DNA of 64,000 bases from Mycolicibacterium tusciae JS617 (GTDB lineage Bacteria; Actinomycetota; Actinomycetes; Mycobacteriales; Mycobacteriaceae), in assembly GCF_000243415.2 (NCBI RefSeq), contig NZ_KI912270.1, positions 2,108,001 to 2,172,000 of the forward strand, written 5' to 3'. Each line of letters starts with the position of its first letter. The stretch's first letter is position 1. Below, piece by piece: positions 33,154-41,876 of this stretch. A program made the translations under genes and the position numbers. Under the pieces are notes generated by a model. It saw nothing but the letters and a program-made list of their open reading frames with translations. It searched no databases and was not told where the DNA came from.

Positions 33154-34785
33154 ATGGCCGTCGGCGCCGACGACGCGAGCACGAGCAACGCTCCTGCAGT
33201 ACCGCTCGATCCCGTCGAACAGCGATTCCGACGTTTACTGGAGCACAGCCCCGACCCCATGTGCGTCCACGCCGACGGGCGAGTGGTCTACGTGAACCCC
33301 GCGGGCCTCAGGGGAATTGCCGCGCAGCGCGCTGAAGACCTGGTAGGGCGGATGATCACCGACTTCGTCCACCCTGACTCCATCGAACCGATGCTGACCC
33401 GCATCGCCGGCCTCCAAAAGGAGGGCGACGCCTCCGATGCTGCGGAGGCGGTCATGCTGCGCCTGGATGGCAGCCCGGTGGACGCCGAGGTCGTCTCGGT
33501 ATTGACGAGCTGGGACGGCAAGCCCGCGTACCAGGTCATCTTCCGCGATCTGACGATACAAAAAGCGGCCGAGGCAACTCTGCGATATCAGGCCGCACTT
33601 GTGACCCACGCCACAGATGCAATCATCGCAACGACGTTAGCTGGCACGGTCACCAGTTGGAATCCGGCAGCGGAAGCGATATATGGACGGCCGGCGGCGC
33701 GCGCTTTAACCCTCCCGATCACCGAGGCCGTCGGCGCCGCCGTCGATCCGGGGGCGGTCGTGGCCGACGGAGGCGTCGCCCACGCGATCCATCGAGCCGC
33801 CGACGGGACGGCGCTCATTGTCAGGGTTTCCGCCGCCCCGATGGAAAACGGATACGTCCTCATCTGCTCAGACCAAACCGCCCTGCGACGCGCCGAACGG
33901 AGATTCCAGACCGTCGTGGACTCACTTGTCGAAGGGGTGGTGGTGCTTGACGCTGAAGGTCAGCCCGAGTGGATCAATCCCGCGGCACGCCGCATCCTCG
34001 GCTTGTCGTCCTCCGGCAAATTGCGGGCTCATGAAAATTTGTCTGCCGCGTTCCCGCTCTACGACGTCGATGGCAATGGACTCGACGACTGGCACCCGCT
34101 CTTCGTGAACTCACTGACTACCGGACTCATCCCTCGACACATGGTCGTGGGCTTCGACCGGCCCGACGGCGCGCGACGCTGGCTTTCGGTCAGCAGTCGC
34201 CTGCTCGACCCGGCCGAAACCGGGCAGCAGGCACTGCTTGCGTCCTTCACCGACGTCACCGACGAGCGCGATGCGCAACTTCAGCTCAGCCATCAAGCCC
34301 ACCACGACTCGCTCACCGGGCTCCCTAATCGGGCGTATGCCGAGGCGCAGGCAACCCAAGCACTGCAGGCCGACCCGCCGACGCTGGCGGCGGTGATGTT
34401 CATCGACCTCGACAACATCAAGACCGTCAACGACGCGTTCGGACATCACGCAGGCGACGCCGTGATCAAGACTGCCGCGGAGCGGTTGCGTGCCACCCTG
34501 CGCGCCGAGGACTTGATCGCGCGCCACGGCGGCGACGAATTCGTCGCGCTGCTTTTCGGTAATGCCGACCACTACGCACTGGAGCGCCTCACCGAACGAC
34601 TGCATGTAGCTTTGGCCGCGCCGCTCGATGTCGCCGGTATCTCGTGCAACCTCACCGCCAGCATCGGCGTGACCGAGGTGATGCCTGATGATCCCCGCGA
34701 CGCCACCGAGATGCTGCGTGACGCCGACGCCGCGATGTACAAGGCCAAGGTGTACCGCGCCACCACGCACTTCCTGTCGCCGTGA
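33154..34785 (+). CDS. PAS-PAS-GGDEF diguanylate cyclase
   Basis: A 543-residue soluble protein. Three sensory segments precede the enzyme: a PAS domain at ~20-130 (RFRRLLEHSPDPMCVHADGR), a second at ~145-235 (YQAALVTHATDAIIATTLAG) and a PAS-like third at ~245-365 (TVVDSLVEGVVVLDAEGQPE). The C-terminal GGDEF domain is intact: DSLTGLPNRAYAEAQ, FIDLDNIKTVNDAFGHHAGD and RHGGDEFVALL. No EAL domain follows, so it should make c-di-GMP. ATG 33154 follows a GAGGG. It has no transmembrane segment. Confidence 0.9.
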   Translation: MAVGADDASTSNAPAVPLDPVEQRFRRLLEHSPDPMCVHADGRVVYVNPAGLRGIAAQRAEDLVGRMITDFVHPDSIEPMLTRIAGLQKEGDASDAAEAVMLRLDGSPVDAEVVSVLTSWDGKPAYQVIFRDLTIQKAAEATLRYQAALVTHATDAIIATTLAGTVTSWNPAAEAIYGRPAARALTLPITEAVGAAVDPGAVVADGGVAHAIHRAADGTALIVRVSAAPMENGYVLICSDQTALRRAERRFQTVVDSLVEGVVVLDAEGQPEWINPAARRILGLSSSGKLRAHENLSAAFPLYDVDGNGLDDWHPLFVNSLTTGLIPRHMVVGFDRPDGARRWLSVSSRLLDPAETGQQALLASFTDVTDERDAQLQLSHQAHHDSLTGLPNRAYAEAQATQALQADPPTLAAVMFIDLDNIKTVNDAFGHHAGDAVIKTAAERLRATLRAEDLIARHGGDEFVALLFGNADHYALERLTERLHVALAAPLDVAGISCNLTASIGVTEVMPDDPRDATEMLRDADAAMYKAKVYRATTHFLSP

Positions 34786-34824
34786 AAAAGGCCCGAAACT
34801 TTCACCACCTACCTCGTGCACTTC

Positions 34825-34840
34825 ACCTAACTAACTAGGT
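34825..34840. promoter_or_regulatory. short palindrome upstream of paired FadE operon
   Basis: ACCTAACTAACTAGGT has 5-bp arms (ACCTA/TAGGT) and lies 39 bases before the first FadE start. Its layout fits a TetR-type operator; TetR genes occur at 39273 and 39906, on the far side of IS copy B. Confidence 0.4.
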
Positions 34841-34879
34841 TTACTCTGTCCGTAGCGTTCTGCAGACAGGGGATCAAGC

Positions 34880-36112
34880 ATGGACCTCACGTGGTCGGCG
34901 GCCGATGTGGCGTTTCGCGACGAGGTGCGTGAATTTCTGGACGACAAGCTGACAGCGGAACTGCGCCGCGCCGGCCGCCTCATGACCAGCGTCTACGCCG
35001 ATCACGAGGCGAGCATGGAGTGGCAGCGAATCCTTCACGAACGAGGCTGGGCCGCGCCGGCCTGGCCGGTTGAGCACGGTGGCTGTGAGTGGAGCCTGAC
35101 CCAGCACTACATCTTCAGCCGGGAGTCCCAACTGGCCGGAGCGCCGTCGTTGTCACCGATGGGCATCCGGATGGTCGCCCACGCGCTGGTCAGGTTCGGC
35201 ACCGACGAGCAGAAAGAGTTCTTCCTGCCCCGCATCCTGACCGGCGAGGTGTTCTTCTGCCAGGGCTATTCCGAACCTGAGGCCGGCTCCGACCTGGCCG
35301 CGCTTTCGATGGCCGCTGTCGACGATGGCGACGACCTGGTGTGCACAGGAAGCAAGATCTGGACGACCCACGCCGGCGAGGCGAACTGGATGTTCGCGTT
35401 GGTGCGCACGTCGAAGACTCAGAAGAAGCAGCAGGGCATCACGTTCGTGCTCATCGACATGTCAACGCCGGGCATCCAGATCCGCCCACTGGTCATGACG
35501 TCGGGCGAGGAGGTGCAGAACCAGGTCTTCTTCGACGAGGTTCGGGTGCCCAAAACGAATGTTCTCGGCAAGATCGACGAAGGCTGGACCGTCGCCAAGT
35601 ATCTGCTGGAGTTCGAGCGCGGCGGCGGCGCGTCATCGCCCGCGTTGCAGGTGATGGCCGACGAGATCGCCACCGTCGCCGCCGAACAGCCCGGCCCCGC
35701 GGGCGGCCGACTGCTCGATGACTCCGCGTTCGCACGAAAGCTGGCCGACGCCCGGATCCGCACCGAAGTACTGGAGATTCTCGAATACCGAGTGCTCGCC
35801 GCGGTCGCCGCTGGCAAGAATCCGGGTGTGGCGTCGTCGATGCTCAAGGTGCTCGCCACCGAGTTGAGCCAGGTGCTGACCGAGCTTGCGATGGAAGCCG
35901 CCGGTCCGCGCGGGCGGGTGTATCAACCGCACGCCGCATGCCCCGGCGGACCGGTGACCGAATACGAGCCGCCGGCCGACGGCTACATCAGCGGTGAGGA
36001 GTGGCAGGCGGTCGCGCCGTTGCGCTACTTCAACGATCGCGCCGGCTCCATCTACGCCGGCAGCAATGAGATCCAGCGCAACATTCTGGCCAAAGCGGCA
36101 CTCGGACTGTAA
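34880..36112 (+). CDS. acyl-CoA dehydrogenase, first subunit of a pair
   Basis: A 410-residue FadE-type protein. CQGYSEPEAGSDLAALSM and GSKIWTTHAGEANWMFALVR mark the FAD and substrate motifs. At the C-terminus the usual EGTSEIQR is GSIYAGSNEIQRNILAKAA, so the canonical catalytic glutamate is alanine. Such losses are seen in mycobacterial heterotetrameric acyl-CoA dehydrogenases in which two different subunits share one active site. The next gene, 10 bases on, is the shorter partner. AGGGGAT precedes the ATG. Confidence 0.9.
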   Translation: MDLTWSAADVAFRDEVREFLDDKLTAELRRAGRLMTSVYADHEASMEWQRILHERGWAAPAWPVEHGGCEWSLTQHYIFSRESQLAGAPSLSPMGIRMVAHALVRFGTDEQKEFFLPRILTGEVFFCQGYSEPEAGSDLAALSMAAVDDGDDLVCTGSKIWTTHAGEANWMFALVRTSKTQKKQQGITFVLIDMSTPGIQIRPLVMTSGEEVQNQVFFDEVRVPKTNVLGKIDEGWTVAKYLLEFERGGGASSPALQVMADEIATVAAEQPGPAGGRLLDDSAFARKLADARIRTEVLEILEYRVLAAVAAGKNPGVASSMLKVLATELSQVLTELAMEAAGPRGRVYQPHAACPGGPVTEYEPPADGYISGEEWQAVAPLRYFNDRAGSIYAGSNEIQRNILAKAALGL

Positions 36113-36122
36113 GGGGCGAGCG

Positions 36123-37247
36123 ATGGACTTCAGCTTGAGCAAGGAACAAGAACTGCTGCGCGACGGGCTGGACAAGTTCCTGTCGACCAGATACGACCTG
36201 GAAAAGAGCCGGGCCGCGGCCAAGTCCGGGCCCGGTTGGCAACCCGACATCTGGAGTGGCTTCGCGAATGAACTCGGCATCTTGGGCGCCGCCCTGCCCG
36301 AGGATGTCGGCGGAATCGGTGGCGGCCCCGTCGAGGTCATGGTGATCGCCGAGGCGCTCGGGCATGCGCTGGCGGTGGAGCCCTACGTGGACACCGTCGT
36401 GGTGGCAGGCGGCCTGCTGCACCGCGCCGGGGGGCCGGTCGCGACGTCACTGCTGGAGAAGATCGTCGAGGGCACCGCGGTCGTCGCGCTGGCCGCGGCG
36501 GAGGCGTCGTCGGGCGAGCACTGGCAGGACATATCGACGGCCGCCGAGCCAGACGGCGACGGGTGGACCCTACGAGGGTCGAAGATCGTCGCGATGAGCG
36601 CACCGTTGGCGACCCACCTTCTGGTGACCGCACGCACCGATACCGGAACCTCGCTGTTCGTCGTCGATCTCGACGACCCGGGCCCAGGTATCGAGATGCA
36701 CGCCTACCGCACGGTCGATGACCGCCGCGCTGCCGACATCGCCTTCGACGGGCTACGGCTGCCGGGTGACGCGCTGCTAGGCGAGGAAGGCCAGGCATGG
36801 CCGTCGATAGCGGCGGCACGTGACGAGGGGGCGGTGGCGGTCTGCTCTGAGGCGGTTGGCTGCATGCGAAAGGTGTTGGCCGACACCGTCGTATACGCCA
36901 AACAGCGTCAACAGTTCGGGCAACCCATCGGCAGCTTTCAGGTGCTGCAGCATCGGATGGTCGACATGTACATGGAGGTCGAGCAGTCCGTCGCGGCCGT
37001 ATATCTTGCGGTCCTCAACATCGAGGCCGAACCCGCGGTACGCGCGCGGGCTGTATCGGCGGCCAAGGCGACGATCGGGCGGGCTGCCCGCTTCGTCGGC
37101 CAGCAGGCCGTGCAGCTGCACGGCGGCATGGGAATGACCGAGGAACTCGCGATCGGCCACTACTTCAAGCGGCTGACCGCTGTCCAGTTCGAGTTCGGGT
37201 CAACGGACTATCACGTCAACCGGTACGCAGAACTCACGAACTCCTGA
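36123..37247 (+). CDS. acyl-CoA dehydrogenase, second subunit of a pair
   Basis: A 374-residue FadE-type protein. MDFSLSKEQELLRDGLDKFL, KQRQQFGQPIGSFQVLQHRM and QLHGGMGMTEELAIGHYFKR are conserved, but the EGTSEIQR segment is replaced by FEFGSTDYHVNRYAEL. It therefore looks like the partner subunit of the preceding gene in an alpha2-beta2 enzyme, as known for steroid side-chain dehydrogenases. ATG 36123 follows AAGGGGCG. IS copy B begins 22 bases after the stop. Confidence 0.9.
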   Translation: MDFSLSKEQELLRDGLDKFLSTRYDLEKSRAAAKSGPGWQPDIWSGFANELGILGAALPEDVGGIGGGPVEVMVIAEALGHALAVEPYVDTVVVAGGLLHRAGGPVATSLLEKIVEGTAVVALAAAEASSGEHWQDISTAAEPDGDGWTLRGSKIVAMSAPLATHLLVTARTDTGTSLFVVDLDDPGPGIEMHAYRTVDDRRAADIAFDGLRLPGDALLGEEGQAWPSIAAARDEGAVAVCSEAVGCMRKVLADTVVYAKQRQQFGQPIGSFQVLQHRMVDMYMEVEQSVAAVYLAVLNIEAEPAVRARAVSAAKATIGRAARFVGQQAVQLHGGMGMTEELAIGHYFKRLTAVQFEFGSTDYHVNRYAELTNS

Positions 37248-37251
37248 TTGC

Positions 37252-37269
37252 GATTTCGGTGCGCGTACG
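37252..37269. repeat. left arm of IS target palindrome, copy B
   Basis: GATTTCGGTGCGCGTACG, identical to the arm at 7697-7714, starts four bases after the FadE stop. Inside it the sequence changes from copy A (GACG here, GTTC there) before the common IS sequence begins. Confidence 0.6.
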
Positions 37270-39173
37270 ACGGCTCACGGGTTGTTTCGAAATGGCGTGT
37301 CGGTGTGAGTGCCTGATTTGTTGGTCGTCGAGAATGTGTTGGTGGCCAAGGGGTATCGACCGGTAGTGCGTGATCAGCAGTTCTTAGTTCCGCCGGATAT
37401 GCGGGAGTGGCTGCCTGCGGATCATTCGGTGTGGGCGTTGATCGGGATCGTGGAGGGGTTGGACACCTCGGCGTTTCACCACCAGCGACGGACCGGTGGT
37501 GTCGGGCGGGCCGGGTATGACCCCGACATGTTGGTGACGCTGCTGATCTGGGCGTGGTCGCAGGGGGTGCGGTCCTCGCGTCGGATCGAGCGGGCGTGTG
37601 CTGATGTGGTGTCTTATCGGGTGATCTGTGCTGGTGATGGGCCTGATCACGTCACGATCGCGCGGTTTCGCGCCGAGAACCACGCCGCGTGTGAGCAGTT
37701 GTTCACCGAGGTGTTGATGTTGGCTGCCGGGCTGGGGTTGGGCCGGCTGGAGACTGTGGCACTCGACGGAGTCAAGATCGCCTCGAACGCGTCGCTGTCG
37801 GCCAACCGCACCACCTCGGGGCTAGCCAAGGCCGCCGCGGCGGAGGCGGCCCGAATCGCCAAGGCTGCGGCGGCCGCACACGAAGCCACTGATGCCGCCG
37901 AGGACGAGATGTTTGGCGACGATAACCCGGGGTCGGTACCGGCCGAGTTGACCGATCCGGCGGTGCTGGCTAAACGCATCGCCGAAGCGCTGGCACGGCG
38001 CAACGCCGAGGACACCGCCCAGGGGCCCGCCGCCGATGATGGTGCACCGGCTGCGGAATCGGTTGAGCTCGAACGGGTTGCCCACGACCGATCGGGGCGC
38101 ATCGCCCAAGCCCAGGCCCGCATCGACGCCGAGATCGCCGCCGAACGCGCCGAACGCGACGCCTTGGTGGGCAAGTATCTGGCGCGCATCGCGGCCGGGG
38201 AGAAGATGACCGGCCGGATCCCGGCCGGCGCCCAGGTGGCGATGGCCGAGCGGGTGCTGGCCGCGGCGGTGGCCAGGTCGCAGGCCAAACACCAGAGTTG
38301 GGCCGCACGCGGCGCGGTCGGCGCCCGACGTCCGGGGCGCTCACCGGCGCCCGTCGAGCAGAACGCCCGGGTCCGTCAGGCGCGAGCGCGACTGGAGCGG
38401 GCCCGGGCCGCGCAGGTGGCTGCCGCCCAGGCCGCCACCAACGTCGAACGCACGGCCAATCTCACCGATCCCCAATCACGGATCCAGCCGTTGCGCGGGG
38501 GTGGCTGGCTGCAGGGCTACAACTGCCAGGCAGTCACCGCCGCTGACGGGCTGATCGTGGCCACCGGGGTGGGCACCAGCCCGGTGGACAACCAGTACTA
38601 CACCGACATGATCGACAAGGCCATCAAGTCCGCGGACCTGATCACCGGCCACCGCCGCGATGACACATCAACCACGGCCACCGCCTCCTCGATCGCGATG
38701 GTGCTCGCCGACGCCGGCTACTGCACGAACGAGAACCTGACCGCGCCAGGACCAGACCGGCTGATCGCTACCGGCAAGGCCCGCGACGTGCACCACGCGG
38801 CCACCGAACATCCCACTCAAGGGCCACCGCCCACCGACGCCGATCCGATCGCGGCGATGGCTCACCGGTTACGCACCCCGCAGGGAATCATTCAGTACGC
38901 CATGCGATCTCACATCGCCGAGACACCATTCGGACATGCCAAGCACAACCTCGGATTCCGCCGATTCACCGGCAGAGGCCTGGCCCGAGCACGCAGCGAA
39001 TGGACATTCCACGCCGCGGTCCACAACATCGGCAAGATCCTCAACCACCTCGCCAGCACACCACTGCCCGCCTGATCGGGCGGCCCCAGTACTAACACTC
39101 ACCATCGATCCAGCGACGAACTATGCCCGTCGATCCAGCGAGAACTTCAATTCGAGACAGCCCGCTCAGCGAA
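37270..39173 (+). mobile_element. IS1182-type insertion sequence, copy B
   Basis: A ~1904-bp element in the same orientation as copy A and with the same interior as far as compared by eye. It lies between convergent genes, the paired FadE operon and a TetR gene. The two direct copies bracket about 27.6 kb of lipid-catabolism genes, so deletion or mobilisation of the interval by recombination is possible. Confidence 0.8.
37309..39075 (+). CDS. IS1182-family transposase (copy B)
   Basis: The 588-residue translation is the same as that of copy A at 7754-9520, including the DUF772-like N-terminus, the alanine-rich central insert and the three catalytic residues (VALDGVKIAS, LADAGYCTNE, IAETPFGHAKHN). 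The frame is intact. Complete identity means short-read assembly could collapse or misjoin the two copies. Confidence 0.93.
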   Translation: MPDLLVVENVLVAKGYRPVVRDQQFLVPPDMREWLPADHSVWALIGIVEGLDTSAFHHQRRTGGVGRAGYDPDMLVTLLIWAWSQGVRSSRRIERACADVVSYRVICAGDGPDHVTIARFRAENHAACEQLFTEVLMLAAGLGLGRLETVALDGVKIASNASLSANRTTSGLAKAAAAEAARIAKAAAAAHEATDAAEDEMFGDDNPGSVPAELTDPAVLAKRIAEALARRNAEDTAQGPAADDGAPAAESVELERVAHDRSGRIAQAQARIDAEIAAERAERDALVGKYLARIAAGEKMTGRIPAGAQVAMAERVLAAAVARSQAKHQSWAARGAVGARRPGRSPAPVEQNARVRQARARLERARAAQVAAAQAATNVERTANLTDPQSRIQPLRGGGWLQGYNCQAVTAADGLIVATGVGTSPVDNQYYTDMIDKAIKSADLITGHRRDDTSTTATASSIAMVLADAGYCTNENLTAPGPDRLIATGKARDVHHAATEHPTQGPPPTDADPIAAMAHRLRTPQGIIQYAMRSHIAETPFGHAKHNLGFRRFTGRGLARARSEWTFHAAVHNIGKILNHLASTPLPA

Positions 39174-39191
39174 CGTGCGCGCACCGAAATC
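39174..39191. repeat. right arm of IS target palindrome, copy B
   Basis: CGTGCGCGCACCGAAATC complements the left arm with one mismatch in 18. Including the three bases nearest the IS, it pairs better with the left arm of copy A (one mismatch in 21) than with its own left arm (four). Confidence 0.55.
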
Positions 39192-39272
39192 ACAAAGTTA
39201 GGGTGTCTGGGTGAGCTCGCGCGGCTGGATCCTGTTCCTCGACCTCTACCGAGGATGCGACCTCGCGCCGCG

Positions 39273-39890
39273 CTAACCCTGTCGCGCCTGGTCCACGTAG
39301 GCGGTGATCGTGTCAGTGAGGGCGCGCAACTCGCGGCTAACATCCACCGGGCCCGGTACCGCCATCGTGGCGACCATGGCGCCCATCAAGGTGGTCCACA
39401 CCAGATTGCCGACCGCGTCGGCACGTTCAGGCTCGAGCCCCTCGGATACATAGCGACCGAGATCGGTGAGAGTCGTGAAGAGATCTAGCAGATGCCGTTG
39501 GTCGACGTCCGCCCGGCTGGCCCGGGTGGCGATCAGAATCTCCAGTGCCGCAATCGATGTCGGACTCAGAAACGCCTCGGCGACGGTGTGTACGAGAAGT
39601 TCGGTCCTGGCGCGTCCCTCGTATGAGCCCAGTTTCGGTTCGACGTCGCGCAGTTTGGTCAGCAGTTCGCTGAAGCCTTGATCGACGACGGCCATCAACA
39701 GGCCGTCGCGATCGCCGAAGTGGTACTGGATCACTCCCCACGTGACACCCGCGCGCTCGGTGATATGTTTCGCGCTCGCTGCGCCGAACCCCTCCTCGAG
39801 GACGCAGCGCACGGTCTCGTCGATCACCATCGCCCGCGTGCGCTCAGCGCGAATCTGCTTTCCGTTCACGGGCCGTCGCGGTGTCGTCAT
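39273..39890 (-). CDS. TetR-family transcriptional regulator
   Basis: A 205-residue regulator. The HTH is CVLEEGFGAASAKHITERAG followed by VTWGVIQYHFGDRDGLLMAV. The C-terminal ligand domain is helical and not assigned to a subgroup. It starts 15 bases after the stop of a second TetR gene on the same strand, so the two are probably co-transcribed. IS copy B lies downstream. The target may be the P450 gene or the paired FadE operon; neither is shown. Confidence 0.88.
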   Translation of the reverse strand: MTTPRRPVNGKQIRAERTRAMVIDETVRCVLEEGFGAASAKHITERAGVTWGVIQYHFGDRDGLLMAVVDQGFSELLTKLRDVEPKLGSYEGRARTELLVHTVAEAFLSPTSIAALEILIATRASRADVDQRHLLDLFTTLTDLGRYVSEGLEPERADAVGNLVWTTLMGAMVATMAVPGPVDVSRELRALTDTITAYVDQARQG

Positions 39891-39905
39891 AGTTGAGACA
39901 CGATC

Positions 39906-40460
39906 TTACGGCTCATCGAACGCTGGAGAAACGAAGCGTTCCAACACGTTGCGCTCGATCTCGGCGTCATCGATGGGCCAGTACAGCATCGACATCACGA
40001 TCCGGATGATCCATTGGCCCGCCTGCGGATCGTCGTCGGCGAGCCCGTTGAGATCCGTCGCGAAGTCGGCCACAATCGGCGATTCGGTGAGCCACGCCAT
40101 TTCATCGGCACCGCGAATCGAACCGATCATCAACCGTCCCAGCGGATCGGCTCGAATCCTGCTGAGTGCCACCGTGATCGCGGTGACGATACGGCGTGAC
40201 CCGGTCAGTCCGTCGACGGCAGCACGTACCGTCGCGACGATTTGTGCAGCGGCGCGGACCAGTACCCCGTTGCGGATCTCGGCCTTGCCGCCGGCATGGC
40301 GATAGATCGTCGCGCGGGAGCAGTGAACACGAGCCGCCAGCGTGTCGATGTCGAATGCCTCGAAGCCGTCGCGAGCGATGAGATCGGTCGCAGCGGCGTA
40401 AATACGCTCGGCGGCGATTGACTGACGATCACCTCCCACTAGCCAGTCGCTGCGCGCCAA
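39906..40460 (-). CDS. TetR-family transcriptional regulator
   Basis: A 184-residue regulator. The HTH is AAATDLIARDGFEAFDIDTL then AARVHCSRATIYRHAGGKAE. TTG at 40460 is used because GGAGGAGG precedes it by seven bases; this gives MARSDWLVGG. It is divergent from the P450 gene across 192 bases holding the dyad TCTCACACTGAGA, and is followed by a second TetR gene. Confidence 0.86.
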   Translation of the reverse strand: MARSDWLVGGDRQSIAAERIYAAATDLIARDGFEAFDIDTLAARVHCSRATIYRHAGGKAEIRNGVLVRAAAQIVATVRAAVDGLTGSRRIVTAITVALSRIRADPLGRLMIGSIRGADEMAWLTESPIVADFATDLNGLADDDPQAGQWIIRIVMSMLYWPIDDAEIERNVLERFVSPAFDEP

Positions 40461-40500
40461 GCGGCACCTCCTCCAAGCCCTAGACGATTCAGTCGAATTT

Positions 40501-40513
40501 TCTCACACTGAGA
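40501..40513. promoter_or_regulatory. 13-bp palindrome between TetR and P450 genes
   Basis: TCTCACACTGAGA has perfect 5-bp arms around CAC. A second small dyad, ATTCAGTCGAAT, lies just upstream at 40488-40499. The site is 41 bases upstream of the TetR TTG and about 140 bases upstream of the P450 ATG, fitting autoregulation of the TetR pair. Confidence 0.5.
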
Positions 40514-40652
40514 TGAATCCCACCTTTGATCTCACCGTTTGCGCTGGTCGCCTTCGCACGTTGAGAAAGGCGACGGGCCGCCACTCACCAGGCGTTTTCA
40601 AACTCGACCGCGCCCATTGACTCCGTCTGACCGCGCGGGTCAGCCTTGAGGA

Positions 40653-41870
40653 ATGACCGAACGTGAAGGGCAACTCGGACTCGCCCTGTTCGACGACGAG
40701 TTCATTCAGGACCCGTACCCGTTGTACGCACGCATGTTGGACGGAGGCCAGGTCCATCCCATCGGGAATTCGGGGTTCTACGCGGTGTGCGGATGGGGCG
40801 CGGTGGAGGACGTGATTGCACGGCCCGGCGATTTCTCCTCGAACCTCACCGCCACGATGACATACCAGGACGGCAAGGTCGGCGCATTCCCGATGGCCGA
40901 ACTCGGTGCCGATATGCAGGCGCTGGCGACGGCGGATGATCCTGCCCATGCCGGGCACCGGAAGATGTTGGTGCCGCACTTGTCGGCGAGAAAAATCAAA
41001 GCCCTGGAGTCCTTCGTTCGCGAAACCGCCGAGCGCATTTGGAATGACAGCATGCAACGCGACACCATCGAGTGGATGTCGGCGATGGCCAACCGGTTGC
41101 CGGTGATGATCGTCACGCGACTCATCGGCGTGCCGGACGTCGACGCCGAGCAGCTGTTGACGTGGGGCTACGCGAGCACACAACTGGTCGAAGGACTTGT
41201 TGGCCAGGAACAACTCAGGGATGCGGGCATCGCGGTCATGGAGTTGTCGGGCTACATCATGGAGCACTTCCGTTGGGCCACTGCCGATCCGAAAGATGAC
41301 CTGCTGAGCACGTTGGCAACCGCCTGCGCCTCCGGCGAGCTGGCGGAAGCTGCGGCGATGACCATGATGATCACCTTGTTCAGCGCCGGCGGTGAATCCA
41401 CCGCGTCGTTGATCGGCTCAGCCGCACATATCTTGGCGACCCGTCGTGACATCCAAGCGCAGCTGCGCGAAAACCCGGACCTGCTCGGCGCATTCCTCGA
41501 AGAGGTATTACGCTACGAGCCACCCTTCCGTGGTCACTACCGACACGTGGTCAACGACACGACGCTGGCCGGTGTCGAACTGGCCGGAGGCTCACGCCTG
41601 GTGCTGTTGTGGGGTGCCGCCAACCGGGACCCGTCACATTTCGACGATCCCGACACTTTTCGGCTCGACCGTGCGGAGGCCAAGAACCACATCGCCTTTG
41701 GGAAGGGCGCCCACTTCTGCATCGGTGCCGCGCTCGCACGACTCGAAGCCAAGATCGTCATCGGCGAACTTCTCGAACGCACGTCGCACATCGAGGCGTC
41801 CGACACCGGCCGGTGGTTGCCCAGTCTCCTGGTGCGTCGTTTGGAACGGCTGGAACTCAGCGTGGCTTGA
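40653..41870 (+). CDS. cytochrome P450 (soluble, class I type)
   Basis: A 405-residue P450. The I-helix oxygen-binding motif is LFSAGGESTASLIG, the K-helix ExxR is in FLEEVLRYEPPFRGHYR, and the haem loop is HIAFGKGAHFCIGAALARLE with the axial cysteine. It needs ferredoxin and a reductase, neither of which is adjacent. It hydroxylates an unknown hydrophobic substrate. GAGGA lies only two bases before the ATG, an unusually short spacing. It converges with the DapB-like gene. Confidence 0.93.
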   Translation: MTEREGQLGLALFDDEFIQDPYPLYARMLDGGQVHPIGNSGFYAVCGWGAVEDVIARPGDFSSNLTATMTYQDGKVGAFPMAELGADMQALATADDPAHAGHRKMLVPHLSARKIKALESFVRETAERIWNDSMQRDTIEWMSAMANRLPVMIVTRLIGVPDVDAEQLLTWGYASTQLVEGLVGQEQLRDAGIAVMELSGYIMEHFRWATADPKDDLLSTLATACASGELAEAAAMTMMITLFSAGGESTASLIGSAAHILATRRDIQAQLRENPDLLGAFLEEVLRYEPPFRGHYRHVVNDTTLAGVELAGGSRLVLLWGAANRDPSHFDDPDTFRLDRAEAKNHIAFGKGAHFCIGAALARLEAKIVIGELLERTSHIEASDTGRWLPSLLVRRLERLELSVA

Positions 41871-41876
41871 TACGGC

